Notes: generated by a model not told the origin, from the sequence alone. A stretch of DNA of 50,222 bases from an uncultured Phascolarctobacterium sp. (GCF_905212365.1 NZ_CAJMEH010000008.1:1-50222); one strand, 5' to 3'; positions 7,981 to 16,726 are shown, counted from the first letter of the stretch. Translations and numbers: made by a program.

Positions 7981-8250
7981 ATGCCGAAAATTCATTCCAG
8001 CGCAGATTTGCGCAATAGCTATAATGATATTTCCAAATTTTGCCATGAATATAACGAGCCCGTATTCATTACTAAAAATGGCAAAGGCGATCTTGCCGTA
8101 ATGAGCATAGAGGCATATGAGGAGCTGGCTGCCCGCAGTGAACTGTATACTAAAGTACAAAGAGGTCTGGACGATGTGCGGGCAGGACGGGTTATTCCTG
8201 CTGAGGAGTTTGCTGCTAGGCTGCGTGAACGGCGGCTTGTGATTCGTTAA
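7981..8250 (+). CDS. Phd/YefM-family antitoxin-like protein, orphan
   Basis: An 89-aa protein of the Phd/YefM type: MPKIHSSADLRNSYNDISK resembles the N-terminal DNA-binding part, and EPVFITKNGKGDLAVMSIEAYEEL is the typical core of the fold. ATG 7981 is chosen because AGGAGGT lies 5 bases upstream; the in-frame start at 7963 has no ribosome site. Family members repress their own promoter and neutralise a RelE/YoeB- or Doc-type toxin. No toxin gene follows: the next feature is a tRNA gene 64 bases on. It could be a solitary regulator, or its toxin could be encoded elsewhere. Confidence 0.8.
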   Translation: MPKIHSSADLRNSYNDISKFCHEYNEPVFITKNGKGDLAVMSIEAYEELAARSELYTKVQRGLDDVRAGRVIPAEEFAARLRERRLVIR

Positions 8251-8268
8251 AAAAATTCTAAAAAGGTG

Positions 8269-8297
8269 TTGACAAACGCGCAGCGATGCTTTATACT
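8269..8297 (+). promoter_or_regulatory. Promoter of tRNA-Gly
   Basis: TTGACA (8269-8274), 17-bp spacer, TATACT (8292-8297), 17 bases before the mature tRNA end. Confidence 0.85.
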
Positions 8298-8313
8298 TAT
8301 ATTCGTTGCTGAT

Positions 8314-8388
<75 letters not shown>

Positions 8389-8399
8389 TTTAAAAATTT

Positions 8400-8431
8400 G
8401 CCCGACAGACAGCGTCTGCCGGGCTTTTTAG
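8400..8431 (+). terminator. Intrinsic terminator after tRNA-Gly
   Basis: GCCCGACAGAC, loop AGC, GTCTGCCGGGC followed by TTTTT; nearly perfect 11-bp stem. Confidence 0.9.
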
Positions 8432-8433
8432 TA

Positions 8434-8462
8434 TTGTCAAGACGCGCCTGTTGTGATATGAT
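8434..8462 (+). promoter_or_regulatory. Promoter of tig
   Basis: TTGTCA (8434-8439), 17-bp spacer, TATGAT (8457-8462), about 105 bases before the tig start. Confidence 0.6.
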
Positions 8463-8567
8463 ATTATGAGCGATTTGTGTCAGCATATTTTATGTATTAG
8501 GAAAGCTGGCAGCTTAATCCGATTATAATATTTTTACCCACATAAATTTAAGGGAGGATTTTATTCA

Positions 8568-9851
8568 ATGAATGTTACTGTTGAAAGAGTAGAAAACGAG
8601 GCAACCTTAAAAATTACCGCTCCTGCGGCTGACGTTAACGCAGGTTTTAAAAAGGCTGTGCAAAAAATTGCCAACAGCGTAAATATTCCCGGCTTCCGTA
8701 AAGGTAAAGCACCCCGCGCCATTATCGAAATGCATTACGGTAAGGAAGCAGTTAAGCAGGAAGCTTTTGAAATCGTAGCTAACAAGGCCTATAGCGACGC
8801 TTTGGAGCAGGAGCGCCTGATTCCTGTTGAAGACCCCAAGGTAGAAGCTTCCACCTTTGAAGAAGGCAAGGATATGGAGCTGACTATTAAAGTAACTTTG
8901 AAGCCGGAGCCGGAGCTGGGCGAATACAAGGGCCTGCATGTAGATAAAGAAGAAGCTGCCGTTACCGACGAGCAGGTAGAAGCGCAAATGAACGATCTGC
9001 GCAACCGCAACGCTAAAATGGTAGTTGCAGAAGAAGGTCACGTTATTGAAAAAGGTGATTTCGCTATTATCGATTTTGCCGGCACCGTTGGCGGCGAACC
9101 CTTCAGCGGCGGCGAGGGTAAGGGCTATCCTCTGGAGGTTGGCTCCAATTCCTTCATCCCCGGTTTTGAGGATCAGCTGGTAGGCCTGTCCAAGGGCGAT
9201 TCCACCGACGTAGAGGTAACCTTCCCCGAAGAATATTTCGTAAAAGAGCTGGCTGGCAAGGAAGCTGTGTTCAAGGTTAATATTCAGGACGTAAAAATTA
9301 AAGAGCTGCCTGAGCTGACCGACGAATATGTTGCTGCTAACAGCGATTTCAAAACTGTAGAAGAGCTGCGCACTAACTATAAGGAGCGTATGCAGAAGGC
9401 TGCTGAGGAAAACGCCAAGGTTGCTTACGAGCATGCTTTGATCGACATGGCTGTGGCTAACGCTAAATTTACCGTTCCTCCTATTATGATCGAGGATCGC
9501 ATCAGCCAAATGGTTGAAGAAATGAAAATGAGCCTGGAAAGCCGTAAGATGACCATGGATATGTACATGCAGTACACCGGTCTGGATATGGACAAGATCC
9601 GCGAAAACCAACGCCCTGTTGCTGAAGAAAACGTCAAGACCGATCTGGTTCTGGACGCTATCGCTAAGGCTGAAAACATTCAGGTTGACATGGCCGACGT
9701 GGACGCAGAAATTGCCGCTATTTCCGCACAGCACGGCGCTTCCGTGGACGAAGTTAAGAAAATTATTAAGAGCAACGGCACCATGGGCCTGCTGCTGGCC
9801 AACATTCTGCGCCGCAAAGCAGCCCGCGTAGTTATCGACAGCGCAAAATAA
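8568..9851 (+). CDS. tig: Trigger factor, ribosome-associated chaperone and peptidyl-prolyl isomerase
   Basis: A 427-aa trigger factor of usual length. Residues 1-115 form the ribosome-binding domain with the signature IPGFRKGKAPRAIIE (40-55). Residues 155-245 are the FKBP-type prolyl isomerase insert (GDFAIIDFAG, SFIPGFEDQLVGL). The rest is the helical C-terminal chaperone domain. It binds near ribosomal protein L23 and shields nascent chains. GGGAGG lies ahead of ATG 8568. It heads the conserved Firmicutes order tig-clpP-clpX-lon-engB, so quality-control functions are grouped. Codon use is that of a highly expressed gene. Confidence 0.97.
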   Translation: MNVTVERVENEATLKITAPAADVNAGFKKAVQKIANSVNIPGFRKGKAPRAIIEMHYGKEAVKQEAFEIVANKAYSDALEQERLIPVEDPKVEASTFEEGKDMELTIKVTLKPEPELGEYKGLHVDKEEAAVTDEQVEAQMNDLRNRNAKMVVAEEGHVIEKGDFAIIDFAGTVGGEPFSGGEGKGYPLEVGSNSFIPGFEDQLVGLSKGDSTDVEVTFPEEYFVKELAGKEAVFKVNIQDVKIKELPELTDEYVAANSDFKTVEELRTNYKERMQKAAEENAKVAYEHALIDMAVANAKFTVPPIMIEDRISQMVEEMKMSLESRKMTMDMYMQYTGLDMDKIRENQRPVAEENVKTDLVLDAIAKAENIQVDMADVDAEIAAISAQHGASVDEVKKIIKSNGTMGLLLANILRRKAARVVIDSAK

Positions 9852-9889
9852 GCTGCCGTTAGAGTTGTACAGTAAAGGGGTGTGACAAA

Positions 9890-10483
9890 ATGAATTACGT
9901 GCCTATCGTTGTTGAACAATCCAGCCGTGGCGAACGGTCCTACGATATATATTCCCGCCTTTTGAAGGATAGAATCGTTTTCGTGACTGGCCCTATTGAT
10001 GACAATATGGCCAATGTTGTCATCGCTCAATTATTGTTCCTAGAGTCGGAAGATCCTGACAAGGATATTCATTTGTATATCAATAGTCCTGGCGGCAGCG
10101 TCAGCGCCGGTATGGCTATTTACGATACGATGCAGTACATCAAGCCCGACGTTTCCACTATCTGCATGGGTATGGCCGCCAGCATGGCTTCCGTGCTGCT
10201 GGCTGCCGGTGCGCCCGGCAAGCGCTTCGCTCTGCCCTATTCCAGAGTAATGATCCACCAGCCCTTGGGCGGCGCTCAGGGTCAGGCGACGGAAATCGAA
10301 ATCCACGCCCGTGAGATTCTGCGAATCCGCGAGGAAATGAACCAAGTGTTGTCCAAGCACACTGGTCAGACTGTGGAAAAGATTGCCGCCGATACGGAAC
10401 GCGACCATTACTTAACCAGCAGAGAGGCTAAGGAATACGGCTTGATCGACGAGGTCGTTACCCGCAGCAGGTCGGCTGAATAA
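9890..10483 (+). CDS. clpP: ATP-dependent Clp protease proteolytic subunit
   Basis: A 197-aa serine peptidase that forms the 14-mer chamber of ClpXP. The catalytic Ser is in GMAASMASVLLAAG, the His in RVMIHQPLGGAQG and the Asp in the region AADTERDHYLTS. YINSPGGSVSAGMAIYDTM is the typical oxyanion-hole segment. It starts at ATG 9890 after AAAGGGGTG. The gene lies 38 bp after tig and 21 bp before clpX, so it is probably cotranscribed with both. Confidence 0.97.
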   Translation: MNYVPIVVEQSSRGERSYDIYSRLLKDRIVFVTGPIDDNMANVVIAQLLFLESEDPDKDIHLYINSPGGSVSAGMAIYDTMQYIKPDVSTICMGMAASMASVLLAAGAPGKRFALPYSRVMIHQPLGGAQGQATEIEIHAREILRIREEMNQVLSKHTGQTVEKIAADTERDHYLTSREAKEYGLIDEVVTRSRSAE

Positions 10484-10504
10484 GATACCAAGGAGATTTC
10501 CAAA

Positions 10505-11755
10505 ATGAGTTTTGACGATGATCACGGCAAGGAGCTGTGCTGTTCCTTCTGCGGCAAGCGCGAGGGGCAGGTGCGCAGGCTGATTGCCGGTCGCGGGGTG
10601 TATATCTGCGACGAGTGTATCGAATTCTGCAAAGATATGCTTGACGAGGATAACCAGCAGGCTGCGTCTGCCAGCGTGGCCGAAGTGGGCGATTTGCCTA
10701 AGCCGAAAGAAATAAAGGCTATTTTAGACGAATATGTAATCGGTCAGGACGAGGCGAAAAAGACTTTGTCCGTAGCCGTTTACAATCACTATAAGCGCAT
10801 TAATTACGAATTGCAGAACCCGTCGGAAGAACGGGATGTGGAGCTGCAAAAGTCCAATATCCTGATGCTTGGCCCCACTGGCAGCGGCAAAACGCTGCTG
10901 GCGCAGACCTTGGCCAAGATTTTGCAGGTGCCCTTCGCCATGGCCGACGCTACTACCTTAACCGAGGCTGGTTATGTAGGCGAGGATGTGGAAAATATTC
11001 TGCTCAAGCTTATCAGCAATGCCGATTATGATGTGGAGGCTGCTCAGCGCGGCATTGTCTACATCGATGAGATTGATAAGATTTCCCGTAAGTCTGAAAA
11101 TGTTTCCATTACTCGCGACGTTTCTGGTGAAGGCGTACAGCAGGCTTTGCTGAAAATTTTAGAGGGTACCGTGGCCAGCGTGCCGCCTAAGGGCGGGCGC
11201 AAGCATCCGCATCAGGAGTTTATCAATATCGACACCACCAATATTCTGTTCATCTGCGGTGGCGCTTTTGCCGGTCTGGAGCATATTATCAACGCCCGCG
11301 TCGGCAAAAAGAATTTGGGCTTTGGCGCGGATATCCGCAAAAAGGAAGAACTCAATAGCAACGAATCCTTTAGCCAGGTATTGCCGGAGGATATTATGAA
11401 GTTTGGCATTATTCCTGAATTTGCCGGCCGTCTGCCGGTTGTGGTAACGCTGAATTCCTTGGACAAGGCGGCGTTGGTTAAGATTTTGACGGAACCGCGC
11501 AACGCGTTGGTTAAGCAGTACCAGCGTTTTCTGGCGATGGACGGCGTAGAGCTGGAGTTTGAGCCTGCGGCTTTGGAGGCTATTGCCGAAGAGGCTTTAA
11601 AGCGCAATGCCGGCGCTCGCGGACTGCGCGCTATTATCGAGTCCATTATGCGCAATGTGATGTATGATGTTCCTTCCCGTGATGATGTAAAAAAATGCAT
11701 TGTTACCGAAGCCACTGTGCGTGAGCATTGCGAGCCGCAAATGCTTGTGGAGTAA
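10505..11755 (+). CDS. clpX: ATP-dependent Clp protease ATP-binding subunit ClpX
   Basis: A 416-aa AAA+ unfoldase. The N-terminal zinc-binding domain has two Cys pairs (CSFCGK and CDECIEFC, residues ~12-40). The AAA+ core follows: Walker A GPTGSGKT, Walker B VYIDEIDKI, the pore loop in GYVGEDV and the IGF-type ClpP-docking loop in the LGFGAD region. It selects tagged substrates and feeds them to ClpP. A terminator follows before lon. Confidence 0.97.
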   Translation: MSFDDDHGKELCCSFCGKREGQVRRLIAGRGVYICDECIEFCKDMLDEDNQQAASASVAEVGDLPKPKEIKAILDEYVIGQDEAKKTLSVAVYNHYKRINYELQNPSEERDVELQKSNILMLGPTGSGKTLLAQTLAKILQVPFAMADATTLTEAGYVGEDVENILLKLISNADYDVEAAQRGIVYIDEIDKISRKSENVSITRDVSGEGVQQALLKILEGTVASVPPKGGRKHPHQEFINIDTTNILFICGGAFAGLEHIINARVGKKNLGFGADIRKKEELNSNESFSQVLPEDIMKFGIIPEFAGRLPVVVTLNSLDKAALVKILTEPRNALVKQYQRFLAMDGVELEFEPAALEAIAEEALKRNAGARGLRAIIESIMRNVMYDVPSRDDVKKCIVTEATVREHCEPQMLVE

Positions 11756-11770
11756 GTAATTAAAAAATGT

Positions 11771-11803
11771 AGGGGGAAGGTAAAGCGCCTTCTCCCTTAT
11801 TTT
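11771..11803 (+). terminator. Intrinsic terminator after clpX
   Basis: AGGGGGAAGG, loop TAAAGCG, CCTTCTCCCT followed by TATTTTC, 16 bases past the clpX stop. It separates tig-clpPX from lon-engB. A second small hairpin, CGCCGG/CCGGCG (11831-11848), lies just before the lon ribosome site. Confidence 0.75.
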
Positions 11804-11867
11804 CTATGAGATAGATTTTGTTAGAGTAAAGCGCCGGCTTGGACCGGCGGACGTGAGGAGGGATTAG

Positions 11868-14192
11868 ATGGCTGAAAATTTATTGACTAAGCCTCTTTTG
11901 CCATTACGCGGCCTGGTGATTTTGCCGGGAATGCTGGTCAATGTGGACGTGGGCCGCGATAAATCCATGGCTGCCGTGAAGGCGGCTTTGGATACGGATA
12001 AAAAAATTTTGCTGGCGGCGCAGAAGGACGCTGCCCGTACCGATATCAGCACGGCCGATTTGCATGGCTGGGGCGTTCTGGCGGAAATCAAGCAGCAGCT
12101 GAACCTGCCCAGCGGAGCTATGCGGCTGCTGGTGGAGGGCTTGGAGCGCGTGCGCTTGACCGACGTAACGGAGGTGCATCAGGACGGCAGCGATTATTTT
12201 GTCGGCCAGGGCGAGTTTGTGCCCAGCGCGGCTGGCAACGCTGCGGAGGCTGAAGCGCTGCGCCGTTTGCTGCTGGATGCCTTTGAAAATTGGGTGCTGC
12301 TGACGAAAAAAATTAACGCCGAGGTGGTGCAGGCCTTCAGGGGTCAGCCCGATACAGGGCGCGTGGCCGATATGATTACCGGCTATCTGCCGGTTTCACT
12401 GGAGGAAAAGGAGCGGGTGCTGGAAACGCCTGCCGTCAATGAACGCCTGCGTTATCTGTACGAGCTGCTGACCCGCGAGCAGGAAATTGCCGACGTGGCT
12501 AAAAGTATTTCCCAGCAGGTACACGCTCAGGTGGAGCAGAATCAGAAGGAATATTATCTGCGGGAGCAGATTAAGGCCATCAGCAAGGAGCTGGGCGAGG
12601 CCGAGGACGTGCAGAGCGAAATTGCCGAATACCGCAAGCGGGTGGCGGAGCTGGAGCTGCCGGAGGATGTGGCGGCCAAGCTGGACAAGGAATTCAACCG
12701 CCTGATTAAAATGCCGCCGATGACGCCTGACGGAGCCGTTATCCGCAGCTATATCGACGCGCTGCTGTCGCTGCCCTGGGGCAAATTTACCGAGGATAAT
12801 TTTGATTTGCAGCGGGCGCAGAAAACTTTGGACAGCGATCATTACGGCTTGAAAAAGGTTAAGGAGCGCATCATGGAATATTTGGCGGTGCGCGCCCTGG
12901 CGCCTGCTTCCCGCGGGCCTATTCTGTGCCTTGTAGGTCCGCCCGGCGTGGGCAAAACCAGCCTGGCCTACAGTGTGGCCCGTGCCATCGACCGCAAATT
13001 TACCCGCGTGTCTTTGGGCGGCATTCGCGACGAGGCTGAAATTCGTGGCCATCGCCGTACCTATATCGGCTCCATGCCGGGCCGTATTATTCACGGTATG
13101 CAGACTGCTGGCTGCATGAACCCCGTCTTTTTGCTGGACGAGGTGGACAAAATGGCTGCCGATTTTCGCGGCGACCCGGCCTCCGCGCTGTTGGAGGTGC
13201 TGGACCCGGAGCAGAACAACGCTTTCAGCGACCATTTTATCGAGTTCCCCTTCGATTTATCCCATGTTTTCTGGATTGTAACTGCCAATACGGTGGAAAC
13301 AATTCCTCCGGCGCTGCTGGACCGCATGGAGATTATCCAGCTTAGCAGCTATACGGACGAGGAAAAGGTGAAAATTGCCCAGCTGCATCTGCTGCCGAAG
13401 GAAATTAAACTGAACGGTCTGGATAAATATAAGGTCAAGGTCAGCGAGAAGGCTATCCGCCGCGTTATTCACGATTATACGCGGGAGGCCGGCGTGCGCA
13501 ATTTGGAGCGCAAGCTGGCTGCGGTGTGCCGCAAGATAGCTTACCACATTGTGAAGGGGCGGGGCAAATCTGCCCAGGTAACGGAAAAGAATTTGGAAAA
13601 ATACTTGGGTAAGGTGCTGTATATGGACGATGATATCAGCTTGGAGTCCTCAGTAGGCGTCTGCAACGGTCTGGCTTGGACCAGCGTCGGCGGTGAGCTG
13701 CTGAAGGTAGAGGTGCTGGCCTTTAAGGGAAAGGGCAACCTGACGCTGACGGGACAGCTGGGCGACGTGATGAAGGAGTCGGCGCAGGCAGGCTATACCT
13801 ATATCCGCAGCCGCGCTAAAACCTTGGGCTTGCCAGACACCTTTGGCGAGAACACCGACCTGCATATCCATCTGCCGGAGGGCGCGGTACCTAAGGACGG
13901 GCCTTCCGCAGGCGTTACCATGGTCACGGCTATGGTGTCCGCCTTAACGGGCAAGCCGGTGAAGGGCAAGCTGGCCATGACGGGCGAAATCACTTTGTCG
14001 GGTAAGGTGTGGCCTGTAGGCGGCATTAAGGAAAAAATGCTGGCTGCTTACCGCTATGGCGTTAAAACCGTGCTGCTGCCCAAGCGCAATATGCAGGATC
14101 TGGATGAGCTGCCGGATAATGTGCGCAAGACCATGCAGTTTATTCCTGTAGAACATTTGGATGACGTTTTGCAAATAGCATTGGAGGAATGA
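11868..14192 (+). CDS. lon: Lon ATP-dependent serine protease
   Basis: A 774-aa LonA protease. The N-terminal substrate-binding domain (residues ~9-200) is followed by a coiled central region, the AAA+ domain with Walker A GPPGVGKTS (near 360) and Walker B VFLLDEVDKM, then the protease domain with catalytic Ser in KDGPSAGVTM and Lys in the GEITLSGKVWPVGG-IKEK region. It degrades misfolded and regulatory proteins in the cytoplasm. GAGGAGG precedes ATG 11868. The stop lies one base before the engB start, so the two are translationally coupled. Confidence 0.97.
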   Translation: MAENLLTKPLLPLRGLVILPGMLVNVDVGRDKSMAAVKAALDTDKKILLAAQKDAARTDISTADLHGWGVLAEIKQQLNLPSGAMRLLVEGLERVRLTDVTEVHQDGSDYFVGQGEFVPSAAGNAAEAEALRRLLLDAFENWVLLTKKINAEVVQAFRGQPDTGRVADMITGYLPVSLEEKERVLETPAVNERLRYLYELLTREQEIADVAKSISQQVHAQVEQNQKEYYLREQIKAISKELGEAEDVQSEIAEYRKRVAELELPEDVAAKLDKEFNRLIKMPPMTPDGAVIRSYIDALLSLPWGKFTEDNFDLQRAQKTLDSDHYGLKKVKERIMEYLAVRALAPASRGPILCLVGPPGVGKTSLAYSVARAIDRKFTRVSLGGIRDEAEIRGHRRTYIGSMPGRIIHGMQTAGCMNPVFLLDEVDKMAADFRGDPASALLEVLDPEQNNAFSDHFIEFPFDLSHVFWIVTANTVETIPPALLDRMEIIQLSSYTDEEKVKIAQLHLLPKEIKLNGLDKYKVKVSEKAIRRVIHDYTREAGVRNLERKLAAVCRKIAYHIVKGRGKSAQVTEKNLEKYLGKVLYMDDDISLESSVGVCNGLAWTSVGGELLKVEVLAFKGKGNLTLTGQLGDVMKESAQAGYTYIRSRAKTLGLPDTFGENTDLHIHLPEGAVPKDGPSAGVTMVTAMVSALTGKPVKGKLAMTGEITLSGKVWPVGGIKEKMLAAYRYGVKTVLLPKRNMQDLDELPDNVRKTMQFIPVEHLDDVLQIALEE

Positions 14193-14193
14193 C

Positions 14194-14844
14194 ATGAGTA
14201 AAGGAACCTGGGATATTATTCGCTCTAAATATGTGGCTTCCGCCGTTCGTGCCGACCAGTACCCTCATGATAAAATGATTGAGGCTGCTTTCATCGGCCG
14301 CAGCAATGTTGGCAAATCATCTCTGATTAATTCGCTGTGCCGCCGCAACGGCTTGGCGCGCGTCAGCGCTACGCCCGGCAAAACCCAGACCATCAATTTT
14401 TACGAGCTGGAAGCTAAGCGCGTCAGCGAGGGACTGGACGAACGCGCCAAGTTTTATCTTGTCGACTTGCCGGGTTACGGCTTTGCCCGTACCAACCGCA
14501 ATAATAAGGAGCAATGGTCCGGTTTCATCAGCAAATATCTTTCTGAAAGTGAAAATTTGGGGCTGGTGTGCCAGCTTATCGATATTCGCCATAAGCCTAT
14601 GGACAGTGATCTGGAATGCTACCATTGGCTCAAAAGCTGCGGCCTGAAAGTGCAGATAGTGCTGACCAAGGCCGATAAGCTTTCCAAAAGCGCTGCTATG
14701 GCGCAAAGGGCGCTGTTTATTCGGGAAATGGGGCTGAGTAATCAGAATATCATCGCCTATTCCTCCACGCAGCACACTACCCGCGGCGAGCTTATCGGCC
14801 GCATTATGGACGTGTTGGCGGCGGACGCAGCAGTTGAAGAATAG
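14194..14844 (+). CDS. engB: Ribosome biogenesis GTPase EngB (YihA/YsxC)
   Basis: A 216-aa small GTPase: G1 GRSNVGKSS, G2 ATPGKTQTI, G3 DLPGYG, G4 LTKADKL, G5 YSSTQHTTR. EngB assists late 50S subunit assembly. The ATG follows the lon stop by one base, the arrangement seen in many Firmicutes. It is slightly longer than the usual ~200 aa because of a short insert (KRVSEGLDERA) between G2 and G3. Confidence 0.95.
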   Translation: MSKGTWDIIRSKYVASAVRADQYPHDKMIEAAFIGRSNVGKSSLINSLCRRNGLARVSATPGKTQTINFYELEAKRVSEGLDERAKFYLVDLPGYGFARTNRNNKEQWSGFISKYLSESENLGLVCQLIDIRHKPMDSDLECYHWLKSCGLKVQIVLTKADKLSKSAAMAQRALFIREMGLSNQNIIAYSSTQHTTRGELIGRIMDVLAADAAVEE

Positions 14845-14894
14845 GCGGCGTACCGCTTTAGACCATAAGTTTTATCCTGAGGAGTTGGCTGGAA

Positions 14895-15926
14895 ATGCTT
14901 GTTAATCGTTTGCTGTTATTCGTTACTGCGTTGTGCCTTGGTCGTTTGTTGCAAAGCGCACATTTGCCCATACCCTTTTTAATGGGCGGCTTGCTGACGG
15001 CGGTTGCGTGCAAAACCTTGGCGCAGCGCGTGAGCGTCAGCTGGCCGAAAAAATGGCGCGAATATGCTTTAATGGTCGCCGGGTACGGTATCGGCTCGGT
15101 ATTTACGGCGGATACGTGGCGCAGCTTTTTAGACGAATTGAGCGGCGTCATCGAAGCGACGGTAGTGATTTTAGCCGCCAGTATGGCTTTAGCGTGGGTG
15201 GCGTCGCGTATTTCCCACGAAAACCTTAAAAGCTGTATTATGGGGATGCTGCCCGGCGGCATGACGCTTTCCATGCTGATGGCGGAGGAAGATAAGGAAA
15301 TTAACCCTAACGCCGTGATGGTCATGCAGGTTATCCGCTTGCTGGGCGTGGTTATTACGGTGCCGTTTTTGGTAATCTGGCTGTTGGACGCGCAGGTGGT
15401 GGGCAGCAGCGTTGCTCTGCCTAACAGGGGCGGCCTGCATTGGCTGGTGTTTGTGCCTTTGGTTATATTGGGCAGCTTTGTGGCTGTCAAAACGCATTTG
15501 CCGACGCCGCGCCTTTTGGGGCCTATTTTGGCGACGGCGGCGTTCGCCGTTTATGCCGACGGGGTGCAGCCTGTGCCGTTTTGGCTCATGGCTCCGGCGC
15601 AGGTCAGCATCGGTTTATTCATGGGTATGCAGCTGGACGCCGGGCGCATTGCCAAAACTAAGGGTGTGGTGCCGCTGGTGCTGGTGGGCACGGCGCTTTT
15701 AATCGTCGTCAGCATCGGCATGGCTAACGTATTGAGCGCGCGTTACGGATTTAGCCTGATTACAGCTTTTTTAGCTATGGCTCCCGGAGGCATTGCCGAA
15801 ATGTCGCTGGCAGGCATGAGTATGGGTGAAAATGTTTCCATCATATTGACGTACCAGCTCGTGCGCGTGCTGGTCATCAATATCTGCGTGCCGCCGCTTT
15901 TGGGCTGGCTGTTTCCGCATAAATAA
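14895..15926 (+). CDS. AbrB-family integral membrane protein
   Basis: A 343-aa protein with about ten hydrophobic helices arranged as two related halves, each with a loop of form MLPGGMTLSML (near 120) and MAPGGIAEMSLAG (near 300). This duplicated PGG motif is typical of the AbrB family (once called putative ammonia monooxygenase), membrane proteins of poorly known role linked to regulation or transport in some bacteria. GAGGAG precedes ATG 14895. It may be transcribed with lon-engB (50-bp gap) and is closed by a terminator. Confidence 0.8.
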   Translation: MLVNRLLLFVTALCLGRLLQSAHLPIPFLMGGLLTAVACKTLAQRVSVSWPKKWREYALMVAGYGIGSVFTADTWRSFLDELSGVIEATVVILAASMALAWVASRISHENLKSCIMGMLPGGMTLSMLMAEEDKEINPNAVMVMQVIRLLGVVITVPFLVIWLLDAQVVGSSVALPNRGGLHWLVFVPLVILGSFVAVKTHLPTPRLLGPILATAAFAVYADGVQPVPFWLMAPAQVSIGLFMGMQLDAGRIAKTKGVVPLVLVGTALLIVVSIGMANVLSARYGFSLITAFLAMAPGGIAEMSLAGMSMGENVSIILTYQLVRVLVINICVPPLLGWLFPHK

Positions 15927-15930
15927 AGAA

Positions 15931-15969
15931 AAGGCTGCTGTACTTTAAGATAAGTGCAGCAGCTTTTTT
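15931..15969 (+). terminator. Intrinsic terminator after AbrB-family gene
   Basis: GGCTGCTGTACTT, short loop, AAGTGCAGCAGC followed by TTTTTTG, a few bases after the stop. Confidence 0.9.
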
Positions 15970-16141
15970 GTCGAAAATAATATTTTGGCCTTGCTGCCGT
16001 AATTTTTGGCAATCACGCAGAAAAAATTTTAAAAATTTTTCTGCGCCTTTTGCTATACGCTTATGTAAAATCTATGTAAAACCGCATGGCTGCTGGGTTT
16101 GCAGCTCACACTGCTAATATCGGGACATGAAAAGACCCTAC

Positions 16142-16170
16142 TGGACAAAAACGCGCCAGCGTGTTATACT
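16142..16170 (+). promoter_or_regulatory. Promoter of the micropeptide transcript
   Basis: TGGACA (16142-16147), 17-bp spacer, TATACT (16165-16170). It is followed by a perfect inverted repeat GTTAAG-GAAG-CTTAAC (16179-16194) at the expected 5' end of the transcript. Confidence 0.7.
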
Positions 16171-16222
16171 ATAGCCATGTTAAGGAAGCTTAACAAATAA
16201 GATGCGAAAGGAAGTAAGCGTG

Positions 16223-16282
16223 ATGTCTTTTGATAGATTTGTAGAAACTCTGTGCAGCTTTAAATGGTACATGATTCACTGA
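16223..16282 (+). CDS. 19-aa micropeptide 1 (unknown function)
   Basis: ATG to TGA encodes MSFDRFVETLCSFKWYMIH. AAAGGAAG lies upstream at a workable distance; a GTG directly before the ATG is an alternative start. The peptide shares the spaced pattern F-V-x-x-L ... Y-x-I-H with a second small ORF 20 bases downstream, and both end in Ile-His. The unit has its own promoter and terminator. Function unknown: it could be a leader, a signalling or toxin-like peptide, or the coding part of a dual-function small RNA. The paralogy with its neighbour is what argues for translation. Confidence 0.5.
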   Translation: MSFDRFVETLCSFKWYMIH

Positions 16283-16301
16283 GCAAGGGAGGTTGAGTAT
16301 T

Positions 16302-16358
16302 ATGCTGGAAGGCTTCGTTAAAGCATTATATGAATTAAACTTCTACTATATTCACTAA
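16302..16358 (+). CDS. 18-aa micropeptide 2 (unknown function, related to micropeptide 1)
   Basis: ATG to TAA encodes MLEGFVKALYELNFYYIH. GGGAGG (16287-16292) is a strong ribosome site about 9 bases upstream. Aligned with micropeptide 1 it keeps F, V, L, Y, I and H at the same positions, including the same C-terminal end. It is mildly amphipathic and aromatic-rich, with no clear membrane segment. A terminator follows 38 bases later. Function unknown. Confidence 0.55.
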   Translation: MLEGFVKALYELNFYYIH

Positions 16359-16395
16359 TAGGCGGTATGTAATAAAATGCATATAGGTATACTGT

Positions 16396-16429
16396 AAAAG
16401 CGCTGGCTGTTGTGGCTGAGCGCTTTTTT
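16396..16429 (+). terminator. Intrinsic terminator of the micropeptide transcript
   Basis: AAAAGCGCT, loop, AGCGCTTTTTTG; perfect 9-bp stem plus T run. Defines a transcript of roughly 250 nt with the promoter at 16142-16170. Confidence 0.85.
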
Positions 16430-16524
16430 GTTGCGCTTCGCGCGCTGTAATTGAAGGAAAAAGCCTATCTATATATAATCGCAAGCAGTAAAAATAGAAA
16501 AGTAAAAATTTTTCTCAAAGATGG

Positions 16525-16553
16525 TTGACAAAACAAATAGTAATGAGTATAAT
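16525..16553 (+). promoter_or_regulatory. Promoter of cobalamin riboswitch 1
   Basis: TTGACA (16525-16530), 17-bp spacer, TATAAT (16548-16553). The block AATGAGTATAATTAA is identical to that at the promoter of riboswitch 2 (23619-23633). Confidence 0.85.
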
Positions 16554-16577
16554 TAACTTAACAAGTTGATATTGATA

Positions 16578-16726
16578 TTACAGGTGCGCGAGCTTAATAG
16601 AGAAGCCGGTGAAAGTCCGGCACGGTCCCGCCGCTGTAACGTGGAGCGTGTCTTGTTTATGCCACTGGAAATCCATCTGGGAAGGTAAGATATGCGAAGA
16701 AGCGAAGCCAGAAGAACTGCCTGTAA
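16578..16726 (+). promoter_or_regulatory. Cobalamin riboswitch 1 (full-length type)
   Basis: P1 pairs TTACAGG with CCTGTAA at the two ends. The conserved core is present in order: AATAGAGAA, a P4-like stem AGCCGG/CCGGC, GGTCCCGCCGCTGTAA, GCCACTG, CTGGGAAGG and AGCCAGAAGAACTGCC. Downstream lie CCTGCGAGAGACGGGG and several hairpins, then an MsrA-like gene at 17170. The aptamer is near certain; the target gene is less sure because of the 440-nt distance. Confidence 0.93.

Noticed and set aside
8607..9734. Long minus-strand frame opposite tig
   Set aside because: A shadow frame caused by the codon bias of tig; no protein-like features. The same applies to long minus-strand frames opposite mutA, mutB, meaB and lon.
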